A DNA stretch of 42,083 bases from Helicobacter cetorum (GTDB taxonomy: Bacteria > Campylobacterota > Campylobacteria > Campylobacterales > Helicobacteraceae): positions 1 to 42,083 of the forward strand of contig NZ_FZMR01000028.1 of the NCBI RefSeq assembly GCF_900198405.1, given 5' to 3'. The notes below the pieces were generated by a model. It had not been told where the DNA came from and did no database searches. It saw nothing but the letters and a program-made list of their open reading frames with translations. Made by a program: the position numbers and the translations under genes. Below, one piece after another: positions 34,412 to 42,083 of the stretch (the first letter of the stretch is position 1; the number at the start of each line of letters is the position of its first letter).

Positions 34412-35443
34412 TTGACTAAAAAATTCATGTATTGGAGTTTAGGGGTTGGTGCTTTAATATGCACTCTTTTGGGTGTTTTCATTGTTTTTACAAGCATTTC
34501 AGTTAAAAAATTTTTAACCACCCATATCAATGGTGCTTTAAACCAGCAACAAGCCATTACTTTTTCTCCTTTTGAATGTCAAGGGCTTTTTAAAATATCA
34601 TGCTCATCTAAAAAACTCAGCCTTTTAGATAAAAATTCCTCTCAAGTGATTGATTTTGAAAATTTTATCTTAGGGTTAGAGTCTTTAGACAAAAGCTCGC
34701 TCACTCTTTCTATCAAATCTCAAGCTAAATCCCCTATTTTAGAGCAATTAGCACATGAAAAAATCACTCAAATCCCCCTAAAAGACCTAAACACTCTCTT
34801 TGAAAAGACTAAGCCTACGCATTTAAAATGCTCTCTAAAATTCAACGCCATAGACACTAAAACCCTAGACAGCCATCTAAAATGCGATTTATCTAACCAA
34901 CAAAAAATTCTCTCTTACACTTTCTCTCAAGACACTAAGGCTATCACTCAAAACAATCTCTCCATTAAGAGTATTTTAGAGACTTTAACTTCGCAAGATA
35001 AGGGGGCTTTAGAAAACTTGAAAGATAATTTGCATTTTTCATTCTATCATTCAGAACTTTCTTTAAAATCCAATCATCTTAAAAAACTCTTAGAGCCATT
35101 CTATAACCAAAACAAAGAGAGCTTGTCCTTTTTCTCCCCTTATTTTAGCTTACGCTCTCATCAAGCTCCTAATATCCCTTATGATAGCACATTACTCTTT
35201 TTAGAAGAACATCTTATAGCTTTACTCCAATCAGACTTCAAGGATAACCCCACTTACTTTGAAATTCAAAAAAATTCTAAGGATTTCTTAAAAGCCCTTG
35301 TTGCAATGGCTAAAGAAGAGCGTTCTACTATCACACTAAGCGCTAATGTCAAAGATACCAAAGCATTCTTTAACCTAAGAGAAATGGCTAAAATGCCCCT
35401 TGGTCAACATTTTTTTAAATCTTATCAATTTAATGTCCAATAG
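34412..35443 (+). CDS. Membrane-anchored periplasmic protein, conserved hypothetical
   Basis: A 343-residue protein with one N-terminal membrane helix (about residues 9-32) and a long soluble portion, rich in Ser/Lys/Leu, that is probably periplasmic. Two Cys pairs occur at about residues 55-65 (ECQGLFKISC) and 147-165. No enzymatic motif was recognised. The TTG start has AAGGG 5 bases upstream and a good -10. It lies just before dgkA-gyrA in the position of an H. pylori conserved hypothetical (HP0699), which suggests orthology by place only. Confidence 0.75.
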   Translation: MTKKFMYWSLGVGALICTLLGVFIVFTSISVKKFLTTHINGALNQQQAITFSPFECQGLFKISCSSKKLSLLDKNSSQVIDFENFILGLESLDKSSLTLSIKSQAKSPILEQLAHEKITQIPLKDLNTLFEKTKPTHLKCSLKFNAIDTKTLDSHLKCDLSNQQKILSYTFSQDTKAITQNNLSIKSILETLTSQDKGALENLKDNLHFSFYHSELSLKSNHLKKLLEPFYNQNKESLSFFSPYFSLRSHQAPNIPYDSTLLFLEEHLIALLQSDFKDNPTYFEIQKNSKDFLKALVAMAKEERSTITLSANVKDTKAFFNLREMAKMPLGQHFFKSYQFNVQ

Positions 35444-35828
35444 CTTAATGAAAACTCCCCCTAAAGCAAAAGGCATTAAACGCATTATTAAAGCCTTTTT
35501 TTATTCTAAAGATGGGCTTAAATGCGCATGGGCAGAAGAGAGTGCTTTTAGGCAAGTATTAACCTTAGCTCTAATTTGTATTATTCTAGCAAGCTATCTT
35601 GCTAAGGATTTTTTAGAATGGGGACTATTGATTTTGCCTTGCTTTTTATCGGTAATTATTGAGTTGTTTAACAGCTCTATTGAAAAGGCTGTAGATTATA
35701 CCGGCACAGAATTTCACCCCCTAGCTAAGAAAGCTAAAGATATTGCTAGTTCAGCCCAGCTCATAGGGCTAATTTTTTGGGCTTTTATTTGGGGGCGTTA
35801 TCTTTTAATGCTCTATCAAAGCAATTAA
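35433..35828 (+). CDS. dgkA: Diacylglycerol kinase
   Basis: A small integral membrane kinase (about 131 residues) recycling diacylglycerol to phosphatidic acid. It has the N-terminal amphipathic KGIKRIIKAFFYSKDG, then ESAFRQ, three membrane helices and the signature ELFNSSIEKAVDY...HPLAKKAKDIASSAQ, whose Glu/Asn/Asp residues form the active site. The start is uncertain: ATG at 35433 overlaps the previous gene by 11 bases, ATG at 35448 lies 4 bases after its stop, and neither has a clear ribosome site. Translational coupling is likely. It is followed by gyrA after 15 bases, as in H. pylori HP0700-HP0701. Confidence 0.92.
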   Translation: MSNSLMKTPPKAKGIKRIIKAFFYSKDGLKCAWAEESAFRQVLTLALICIILASYLAKDFLEWGLLILPCFLSVIIELFNSSIEKAVDYTGTEFHPLAKKAKDIASSAQLIGLIFWAFIWGRYLLMLYQSN

Positions 35829-35843
35829 ATTTTAGGGAGAAAC

Positions 35844-38330
35844 ATGCAAGATAGCTTGATTGAGAAAGACAAAAATATTATAGAAGTAGGAATTGATTCT
35901 TCTATTGAAGAGAGTTATTTAGCCTATTCTATGAGTGTTATTATTGGGCGTGCCTTACCTGATGCTAGAGATGGCTTAAAACCCGTGCATAGGCGGATTT
36001 TATATGCAATGAATGAACTAGGTCTCACTTCTAAAGTCGCTTACAAAAAGAGCGCTAGAATTGTGGGTGATGTTATCGGTAAATACCACCCCCATGGCGA
36101 TATCGCCGTTTATGACGCCCTAGTAAGAATGGCACAAGATTTTTCTATGCGTTTAGAATTAGTAGATGGGCAAGGAAACTTTGGTTCTATTGATGGCGAT
36201 AATGCCGCTGCTATGCGTTATACCGAAGCTAGAATGACCAAAGCGAGTGAAGAAATTTTAAGAGATATTGACAAAGACACCATAGATTTTGTGCCTAACT
36301 ATGACGATACCTTAAAAGAACCTGATATTTTACCAAGCCGACTGCCTAATCTCTTAGTCAATGGGGCTAATGGTATTGCAGTAGGCATGGCTACTTCTAT
36401 ACCTCCCCATAGAATTGATGAAATCATAGACGCTTTAGTGCATGTATTAGAAAACCCTAACGCAGAGTTGAATAAAATTTTAGAATTTGTTGAAGGACCA
36501 GATTTTCCAACTGGAGGAATCATCTATGGCAAATCAGGCATTATTGAAGCCTATAAAACAGGGCGTGGACGTGTGAAAGTTAGAGCCAAAGTGCATGTGG
36601 AAAAGACTAAAAATAAAGACATCATTGTTTTAGATGAAATGCCCTATCAAACCAATAAAGCTAAATTAGTAGAACAAATCAGCGATTTAGTGCGAGACAA
36701 ACAAATTGAAGGCATTTCTGAAGTGCGTGATGAATCTGATAGAGAAGGTATTAGAGTGGTGATTGAGTTAAAAAGAGATGCGATGAGTGAAATTGTCTTA
36801 AACCATCTCTACAAACTCACTACTATGGAAACCACTTTTAGCATTATCCTACTCGCCATTTACAATAAAGAGCCTAAGATTTTCACACTTTTAGAACTCT
36901 TACATCTATTCTTAAGCCATAGAAAGACCATAGTCATTAGACGCACCATATTTGAATTAGAAAAAGCCAAAGCTAGAGCTCATATTTTAGAAGGCTATTT
37001 AATAGCCCTAGATAATATTGATGAAATCGTGCAACTCATTAAAACAAGCGAGAGCCCAGAAGTAGCCAAAAACGCTTTAATGGAGCGTTTTAGTTTGAGT
37101 GAAATTCAAAGCAAAGCCATATTAGAAATGCGTTTGCAACGCCTAACCGGCCTAGAAAGAGATAAAATCAAAGAAGAATATCAAAACTTGCTAGAGCTAA
37201 TTGAAGATTTAAATGGCATTTTAAAGAGTGAAACTCGCTTAAATGAAGTCGTAAAAACAGAGCTTTTAGAAGTTAAAGAGCAGTTTTCTTCTAAAAGACG
37301 CACTGAAATTCAAGAATCCTATGAAAATATTGATATAGAAGATTTAATCGCTAATGAGCCTATGGTAGTGAGTATGAGCCATAAAGGCTATGTGAAAAGA
37401 GTGGATTTAAAAGTCTATGAGAGACAAAATCGTGGCGGTAAGGGCAAGCTATCTGGTAGCACTTATGAAGATGATTTTATTGAAAGCTTTTTTGTGGCTA
37501 ACACGCATGATATTTTGCTCTTTATCACGAATAAAGGTCAGTTGTATCATTTGAAAGTCTATAAAATCCCAGAAGCAAGTAGAACCGCTATGGGTAAAGC
37601 CATAGTCAATTTAATCTCACTAGCCCCTGATGAAAAGATTATGGCAACTCTAAGCACCAAAGACTTTAGTGATGAACGCTCACTAGCTTTTTTCACTAAA
37701 AATGGTGTCGTAAAACGCACGAATTTAAGCGAATTTGGTAGCAATAGAAGTTATAGCGGTATCAAAGCGATTAATTTAGATGAAGATGATGAATTAGTGA
37801 GCGCAAAAATTGTGGATAAAAATTCTAAACATTTACTCATCGCTTCACATTCTGGAACTTTTATTAAATTCCCCTTAGAAGATGTGAGAGAAATTGGGCG
37901 AGTAAGCCGAGGGGTTAGGGGCATAAGACTTGCTGAAAATGATTTTGTTATTGGTGCGGTCGTTATTTATGATGATAATAACAAGCTTTTGAGTGTGAGC
38001 GAAAATGGGCTTGGCAAACAAACTTTAGCGGAGTCTTATAGAGAGCAATCTCGTGGCGGTAAAGGCGTGATTGGCATGAAACTCACTAAAAAAACCGGTA
38101 ATTTAGTAGGTATTATTAGCGTAGATGATGAAAATTTAGATTTAATGATACTTACTGCAAGTGCAAAAATGATTAGGGTTTCTATCAAAGATATTAGAGA
38201 GACCGGAAGAAATGCTAGTGGAGTGAAACTCATAGACACCGCTGATAAGGTTGTGTATGTCAATTCTTGCCCTAAAGAAGAAGAGCCAGAAAATTTAGAA
38301 AACTCTCCTACACAAAATTTGTTTGACTAA
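35844..38330 (+). CDS. gyrA: DNA gyrase subunit A, Ile at position 87
   Basis: An 828-residue breakage-reunion subunit of type II topoisomerase. The winged-helix domain starts [18 protein letters not shown], the active tyrosine is Tyr126 in [10 protein letters not shown], and the GyrA box is in the beta-pinwheel C-terminal domain (QNRGGKGK; a related QSRGGKG follows). The quinolone-determining loop reads [14 protein letters not shown]: residue 87 is Ile (codon ATC, 36102-36104) where H. pylori has Asn or Thr, Campylobacter Thr86 and E. coli Ser83. Asp91 is intact. Isoleucine here is a known resistance change in relatives. RBS AGGGAGA lies 4 bases before the ATG. The stop overlaps the next gene by one base. 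Confidence 0.98.
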   Translation: MQDSLIEKDKNIIEVGIDSSIEESYLAYSMSVIIGRALPDARDGLKPVHRRILYAMNELGLTSKVAYKKSARIVGDVIGKYHPHGDIAVYDALVRMAQDFSMRLELVDGQGNFGSIDGDNAAAMRYTEARMTKASEEILRDIDKDTIDFVPNYDDTLKEPDILPSRLPNLLVNGANGIAVGMATSIPPHRIDEIIDALVHVLENPNAELNKILEFVEGPDFPTGGIIYGKSGIIEAYKTGRGRVKVRAKVHVEKTKNKDIIVLDEMPYQTNKAKLVEQISDLVRDKQIEGISEVRDESDREGIRVVIELKRDAMSEIVLNHLYKLTTMETTFSIILLAIYNKEPKIFTLLELLHLFLSHRKTIVIRRTIFELEKAKARAHILEGYLIALDNIDEIVQLIKTSESPEVAKNALMERFSLSEIQSKAILEMRLQRLTGLERDKIKEEYQNLLELIEDLNGILKSETRLNEVVKTELLEVKEQFSSKRRTEIQESYENIDIEDLIANEPMVVSMSHKGYVKRVDLKVYERQNRGGKGKLSGSTYEDDFIESFFVANTHDILLFITNKGQLYHLKVYKIPEASRTAMGKAIVNLISLAPDEKIMATLSTKDFSDERSLAFFTKNGVVKRTNLSEFGSNRSYSGIKAINLDEDDELVSAKIVDKNSKHLLIASHSGTFIKFPLEDVREIGRVSRGVRGIRLAENDFVIGAVVIYDDNNKLLSVSENGLGKQTLAESYREQSRGGKGVIGMKLTKKTGNLVGIISVDDENLDLMILTASAKMIRVSIKDIRETGRNASGVKLIDTADKVVYVNSCPKEEEPENLENSPTQNLFD

Positions 38331-38797
38331 TGCGTTTCTTTTTGTTTTTTTACTTGCTAGGGGCTTTTTTAAAAGCTTTTAGCCCCCTAGAAGACCAAGA
38401 ATTTTTAATCTCATATCGTTTAAAAGTCGTTGATGCAAGAGTTATGGGCGAAGAATATGCTATCTCTAGACCTATCATTAGTCGCATTGAAACAACCCCC
38501 TATGTCTTAGACTATCATTGTTTAATTGTTGCGAAAGATTTACCCACAATTAATTCTAAAGACCCCATACTCCAAGCACGCTTAGAAAATTCTCTCTTAG
38601 AAAGAGCCTTAAAACAAGAAAAAGAGCAAATCATAGATTGTCTTTTAAAAAGCCAAGTGGCTATCACACATTATGATAATAGCCATAAAAATGGCACCAC
38701 CACCACAAGCATACTCAATCTCAAAGCCTTAAGCGTTAGGGCAAGCTTAGCAGGAAATGTGCTGTCTTTAGATATTTTTAGAAAGGAAGAAGAATGA
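38330..38797 (+). CDS. Secreted hypothetical protein (HP0702 position)
   Basis: A 155-residue protein with a signal peptide ([18 protein letters not shown]) and a soluble, mainly beta-rich mature part containing two Cys (DYHCLIV and IIDCLLK). Function unknown, with no family recognised. It sits between gyrA and flgR, overlapping gyrA by one base and flgR by four, in the same slot as in H. pylori, which suggests conserved co-translation rather than a shared role. Confidence 0.8.
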   Translation: MRFFLFFYLLGAFLKAFSPLEDQEFLISYRLKVVDARVMGEEYAISRPIISRIETTPYVLDYHCLIVAKDLPTINSKDPILQARLENSLLERALKQEKEQIIDCLLKSQVAITHYDNSHKNGTTTTSILNLKALSVRASLAGNVLSLDIFRKEEE

Positions 38798-39945
38798 AAA
38801 TCGCCATTGTAGAAGATGATATTAACATGCGTAAAAGCCTAGAGCTTTTTTTTGAGCTCCAAGATGACTTAGAAATTGTGAGTTTCAAAAACCCTAAAGA
38901 CGCCCTAGCTAAACTAGACGAAAGCTTTGATTTAATCATCACGGATATTAACATGCCCCATATGGATGGCTTAGAATTTTTACGCCTTTTAGAAGGCAAA
39001 TATGAATCCATTGTCATCACCGGCAATGCGACCTTAAATAAAGCCATTGATTCCATTCGTTTAGGCGTGAAAGACTTTTTCCAAAAACCCTTCAAACCCG
39101 AACTCCTTTTAGAATCCATATACCGCACCAAAAAGGTTTTAGAATTTCAAAAAAAGCACCCCTTAGACAAACCCCTTAGAAAAACCCCCGCCCAAAAACA
39201 CAGCTTTTTAGCCACTTCCCCTGCCCTAGAAGAAGTCAAACGCCAAGCTTTAAAAGTCGCAAGCACTGACGCTAATGTCATGTTATTAGGCGAAAGTGGC
39301 GTAGGCAAGGAAGTCTTTGCCCATTTTATCCATCAAAATTCTAAGCGCTCTAAAGAACCCTTTATGGCAATCAATATGTCCGCCATCCCAGAGCATTTAT
39401 TAGAAAGCGAGCTTTTTGGGTATCAAAAGGGGGCTTTCACTGACGCTACCACCCCTAAAATGGGACTTTTTGAGAGTGCGAATAAAGGCACGCTATTTTT
39501 AGATGAAATCGCTGAAATGCCTATCCAACTACAAAGCAAACTTTTAAGAGTGATTCAGGAAAAAGAAGTTACACGCCTTGGCGATAATAAGAGCATAAAA
39601 ATTGATGTGCGTTTCATTTCAGCCACCAACGCTAACATGAAAGAAAAAATCGCTTCAAAAGAGTTTAGAGAAGATTTGTTTTTCCGCTTACAAATTGTGC
39701 CTATAGCAATCCCCCCCTTAAGAGAGAGAGTAGAAGAGATTTTACCCATTGCTGAGATTAAGCTTAAAGAAGTGTGCGATGCGTATAATCTAGGACAAAA
39801 ATCTTTTTCAAAGAATGCTATTAAATGCCTTTTAAAATATTCATGGCATGGCAATGTGCGAGAGCTTTTAGGCGTAGTAGAAAGAGCGGCAATTTTAAGC
39901 GAAGAAAATGAAATTCAAGAAAAAGATTTGTTTTTGGAGAGATAG
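38794..39945 (+). CDS. flgR: Sigma-54 response regulator FlgR, lacking a DNA-binding domain
   Basis: A 383-residue NtrC-type activator of sigma-54 flagellar genes. The receiver domain has the acidic pair at 7-9 and phospho-acceptor Asp51 (IITDINMP). The AAA+ domain carries Walker A GESGVGKE at 166-173, the sigma-54 contact loop GAFTDA (most relatives GAFTGA) and [18 protein letters not shown]. The protein ends at about LFLER, right after the AAA+ lid, with no Fis-type helix-turn-helix. The H. pylori FlgR is known to lack this domain and to work without enhancer binding, so this is probably not a truncation. Its kinase partner FlgS is not in the window. Confidence 0.94.
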   Translation: MKIAIVEDDINMRKSLELFFELQDDLEIVSFKNPKDALAKLDESFDLIITDINMPHMDGLEFLRLLEGKYESIVITGNATLNKAIDSIRLGVKDFFQKPFKPELLLESIYRTKKVLEFQKKHPLDKPLRKTPAQKHSFLATSPALEEVKRQALKVASTDANVMLLGESGVGKEVFAHFIHQNSKRSKEPFMAINMSAIPEHLLESELFGYQKGAFTDATTPKMGLFESANKGTLFLDEIAEMPIQLQSKLLRVIQEKEVTRLGDNKSIKIDVRFISATNANMKEKIASKEFREDLFFRLQIVPIAIPPLRERVEEILPIAEIKLKEVCDAYNLGQKSFSKNAIKCLLKYSWHGNVRELLGVVERAAILSEENEIQEKDLFLER

Positions 39946-39949
39946 TTTA

Positions 39950-40503
39950 ATGAACTCCATTGACAAACAAAGCCTTGAGAGAGCCAAAACTCTCATTGAA
40001 AACGAAGTAATAGATAGCTTTGAAGTTGGCACGCTTAAAGGCCTATTAGACATTCATAAAGCTTTATTTCAAGGGCTATATGAATTTGACGGAACCATTA
40101 GAAATAAAAACATTTTTAAAGGCAATTTTAGATTTGCTAACTCTATGTATTTAGATGTCATCTTACCTAAAATTGAGAGCATGCCTCAAAATACCTTTGA
40201 TGAAATAGTAGAAAAGTATGTAGAGATGAATATCGCCCACCCTTTCTTAGAGGGTAATGGTAGAGCTACTAGGATATGGCTAGATTGTATTTTAAAAAAA
40301 GAATCAAGCGCATCATAGATTGGGAAAAGATAGATAAACATGCTTATTTAAGTGCTATGGAGCGCAGTCCCATAAACGATTTAGAAATCAAAACTCTTTT
40401 AAAAACTCATTTAAGCGATGATATTTTTAACCAACAAACTCTTATTAAAGGTATCGTTCAGTCCTACTACTACGAAGGGCTAGAAAAACCTATCCAACCT
40501 TAG
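39950..40503 (+). pseudogene. fic: Fic-domain protein, frameshifted in a poly-A tract
   Basis: Fic proteins transfer AMP or other phosphate groups onto target proteins. The first frame starts at ATG 39950 (GGAGA upstream), contains the full active-site loop HPFLEGNGR at residues 97-105 (motif HPFx(D/E)GNGR) and stops after 122 residues. The expected C-terminus ([12 protein letters not shown]...MERSPINDLEI...YYYEGLEKP) continues in the -1 frame to 40503. The break is at seven A (40294-40300); eight A would restore one frame of about 184 codons, the length of the H. pylori Fic (HP1159). It may be a decayed gene, a phase-variable one, or a programmed -1 slip at A-AAA-AAA. It follows flgR by 4 bases. 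Confidence 0.85.
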
Positions 40504-40640
40504 ATAAAAACACCTAAAACCCCTACTTATGCCCCCCACAATAATCCAAGTTTGTGTAAAATAGTATAAAAAGATTACTCAAAATAACAAAACTCATTTA
40601 ATTAAGTTAATATTCAACTCTTATAAGAACAAAATCATGC

Positions 40641-40646
40641 TATAAT
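40641..40646 (+). promoter_or_regulatory. Candidate -10 box for the Hop gene
   Basis: A perfect TATAAT preceded by ATGC (extended -10 form) lies 105 bases before the ATG at 40751. This gives a leader of about 98 bases that contains the ACATA repeat. Confidence 0.55.
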
Positions 40647-40666
40647 TAAATCAAAGTTTTTAAAAA

Positions 40667-40700
40667 CATACATATACATATACACATACACATACATGTG
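40667..40700. repeat. ACATA/ACACATAC simple repeat in the Hop gene leader
   Basis: A run of imperfect ACATAC/ATACAC units over about 34 bases lies between the -10 and the ribosome site, ending in ACATGTG. Simple repeats in this position alter promoter or leader spacing in several H. pylori OMP genes. Confidence 0.55.
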
Positions 40701-40750
40701 TTTTGAATGTGAATGGGATTATTAAGAATTTAATGATTTAAAGGAGTTTT

Positions 40751-42083
40751 ATGCTACGCAAAAGCAAAGTTCTATTTTTTAGTCTTGTTGCTTGTATCAG
40801 CCTTAGTCATGCTGAAGATGATGGAGGCTTTTTTACCGTGGGTTATGAGCTAGGACAAGTAATGCAAGATGTTAAAAACCCGGGGAAAGCTAAGGCAGAC
40901 TATTTAATGCAACAGCTCAATTCCGGAGTTACCCTAAATGTCGCCGGGCAAGATATAGGGGGTAATGTGGTAGGAAGTTTGGGGAATGCCTTTAGCACCT
41001 ATTTAAACTCTTTTTTGAAAAACTACATTCAATATACTGATCAAGATAAATTGGTGAAACTACCCGTATTTCTTTGGAACACTCTAAACACATCATCGCA
41101 AAATCATGCCGGAACTTGTAATGGCAAAAGCTATCAAGCCGGTTCGAACCCTTGCGATGTGCCTTTCATCAATTCTGTTGAAAAAATGCTTAATGGCTCT
41201 AACCCTAACTCTTTGGTTAGCAAAATTTTGAGCGTAACCCAACCGGGTATTACCACCTACCCCCAACTCATCAATCAAATCGCCTACTTCCAATCTTTGC
41301 CACTCTTTTTACAAAACCTTAATGGCGTTCTTGATGGCGAACAGCTTGGTAATATCAGTGAATATGGAAAGGGGGGAAACGAGAAAGCAATACTAAAACT
41401 AGAACAAGAATATTGTAGCAGTATTAGTGCTTGTGATCCTACAAATGATAATAGTAGAGCCAATGTTTCAAAAGAAGCCTTGCAAGCCCTTACCCAGCAA
41501 ATCACCGGCATGACTACACAAGTCGCACAATCTCTAAACGCTGCCACTAGTGGCATGTCTAAAATTAGTGATAGCGTTTTAGATAGCGCTACCGCTCTAG
41601 CAAGCTTAGATGCTATAGTCTCTGGCTCTAACCCAAGCACAGCCGAATTGACAGGACTTGTGCAACAAGTCATTGATGTATCCAAACAAACCCAAAAACT
41701 ACTCCAAAATGCTTATAATGAATCTTTAAAAGGAAGTGGCACGATTAACAATCAAGTTGCCACGAATTTACCTAGTGCTTTAGCTAATGTTGAAAACACT
41801 ATCACTAAACTTCAAAACCTAAACAACGAAGTGAGAGATACCCCCTACCTCCCCCAATTTAGAGCTGGTAATAGCCGTCAAACTAACATTATGAATGGTT
41901 TTTACACCAAATGGGGTTACAAGCAATTCTTTGGTAAAAAGCGTAATATCGGTCTAAGATACTACGGTTTCTTTTCTTATAATGGAGCGAGTGTAGGCTT
42001 TAGAGACACTTATAATAATGTAGGGCTTTATACTTATGGCGTAGGCACAGATGTATTGTATAACATCTTTGAAAGGTCTTATC
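40751..42083 (+). CDS. Hop-family outer membrane protein, 3' truncated by window end
   Basis: Open from ATG 40751 (AAGGAG 4 bases before) to the edge: 444 codons. The signal peptide ends CISLSHA, and the mature protein starts EDDGGFFTVGYELGQVMQD, the Hop N-terminal motif. The variable passenger region contains Cys pairs (GTCNGKSYQAGSNPC; YCSSISAC) typical of Hop adhesin loops and a helical Gln/Ser/Ala-rich stretch. From about residue 390 it enters the conserved barrel: NGFYTKWGYKQFFGKKRNIG, then YYGFFSYNGASVGF and GVGTDVLYNIF. The mature start is like HopM/HopN in my memory, but the paralogue cannot be fixed. Porin or adhesin in the outer membrane. Confidence 0.9.
   Translation, partial: MLRKSKVLFFSLVACISLSHAEDDGGFFTVGYELGQVMQDVKNPGKAKADYLMQQLNSGVTLNVAGQDIGGNVVGSLGNAFSTYLNSFLKNYIQYTDQDKLVKLPVFLWNTLNTSSQNHAGTCNGKSYQAGSNPCDVPFINSVEKMLNGSNPNSLVSKILSVTQPGITTYPQLINQIAYFQSLPLFLQNLNGVLDGEQLGNISEYGKGGNEKAILKLEQEYCSSISACDPTNDNSRANVSKEALQALTQQITGMTTQVAQSLNAATSGMSKISDSVLDSATALASLDAIVSGSNPSTAELTGLVQQVIDVSKQTQKLLQNAYNESLKGSGTINNQVATNLPSALANVENTITKLQNLNNEVRDTPYLPQFRAGNSRQTNIMNGFYTKWGYKQFFGKKRNIGLRYYGFFSYNGASVGFRDTYNNVGLYTYGVGTDVLYNIFERSY

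Noticed and set aside
38794-39945. flgR as a truncated pseudogene
   Set aside because: The missing helix-turn-helix is a known feature of Helicobacter FlgR; the remaining domains are intact.
41284-41685. 133-codon minus-strand frame opposite the Hop gene
   Set aside because: The plus strand is open for 444 codons with signal peptide and Hop motifs; the minus frame has no support.
1-42083. CRISPR array or prophage structural genes
   Set aside because: No regularly spaced repeats and no capsid, tail, terminase or integrase genes were seen; the lysozyme alone is not evidence of a prophage.

Overview
The window is AT-rich, gene-dense chromosomal DNA of a gastric Helicobacter close to H. pylori but not H. 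pylori itself. The basis is hallmark proteins (Hop and Hof outer membrane proteins, FecA, an LpxR-type lipid A deacylase, a FlgR without a DNA-binding domain) and gene runs matching H. pylori order: hofB-pyrB-(lipoprotein)-tlyA-ribF-tkt-addB-ftsK, ilvC-minD-minE-dprA-ruvX followed by a lysozyme locus, fecA/feoB, and (conserved hypothetical)-dgkA-gyrA-(hypothetical)-flgR. These runs are joined differently from H. pylori, and two housekeeping genes I do not know from H. pylori, ppc and purL, sit at the joins. A species such as H. cetorum would fit, but this is inference.

Layout. 1-3730 (minus): three outer membrane protein genes: the 5' end of a Hop-like gene, a 615-residue outer membrane protein carrying a metzincin zinc site, and a HofB-type porin. 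3731-13958: pyrB (minus), then a tightly overlapping plus-strand run of lipoprotein, tlyA, ribF, tkt, addB and ftsK. 13959-14864: no intact gene. It holds a decayed coding fragment and a promoter-to-terminator unit that could encode a small RNA of about 180 nt. 14865-16881 (minus): two coiled-coil/membrane proteins, a T4-type lysozyme and a DUF1294 membrane protein. 16994-20241 (minus): ilvC, minD, minE, dprA, ruvX. 20342-22954: ppc. 22957-30150 (minus): feoB and two tandem TonB-dependent FecA-like receptors, separated by AT-rich, Fur-like operator regions. 30288-35443: PolB-like 3'-5' exonuclease, purL, lpxR and a membrane-anchored hypothetical. 35433-39945: dgkA, gyrA, a secreted hypothetical and flgR. 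39950-40503: a fic gene broken by a one-base slip in a poly-A tract. 40751-42083: the 5' part of a Hop outer membrane protein gene cut by the window end.

Functional themes are iron/metal acquisition (feoB and two receptors), surface remodelling (OMPs, LpxR), cell division and chromosome handling (min, ftsK, gyrA, addB, dprA, ruvX), nucleotide synthesis (pyrB, purL), carbon entry (tkt, ppc), and flagellar regulation (flgR). The most notable points are isoleucine at the quinolone-determining position 87 of GyrA, the metzincin-like outer membrane protein, ppc and purL in an H. pylori-like background, the frameshifted fic, the lysozyme cluster, and the candidate small RNA.
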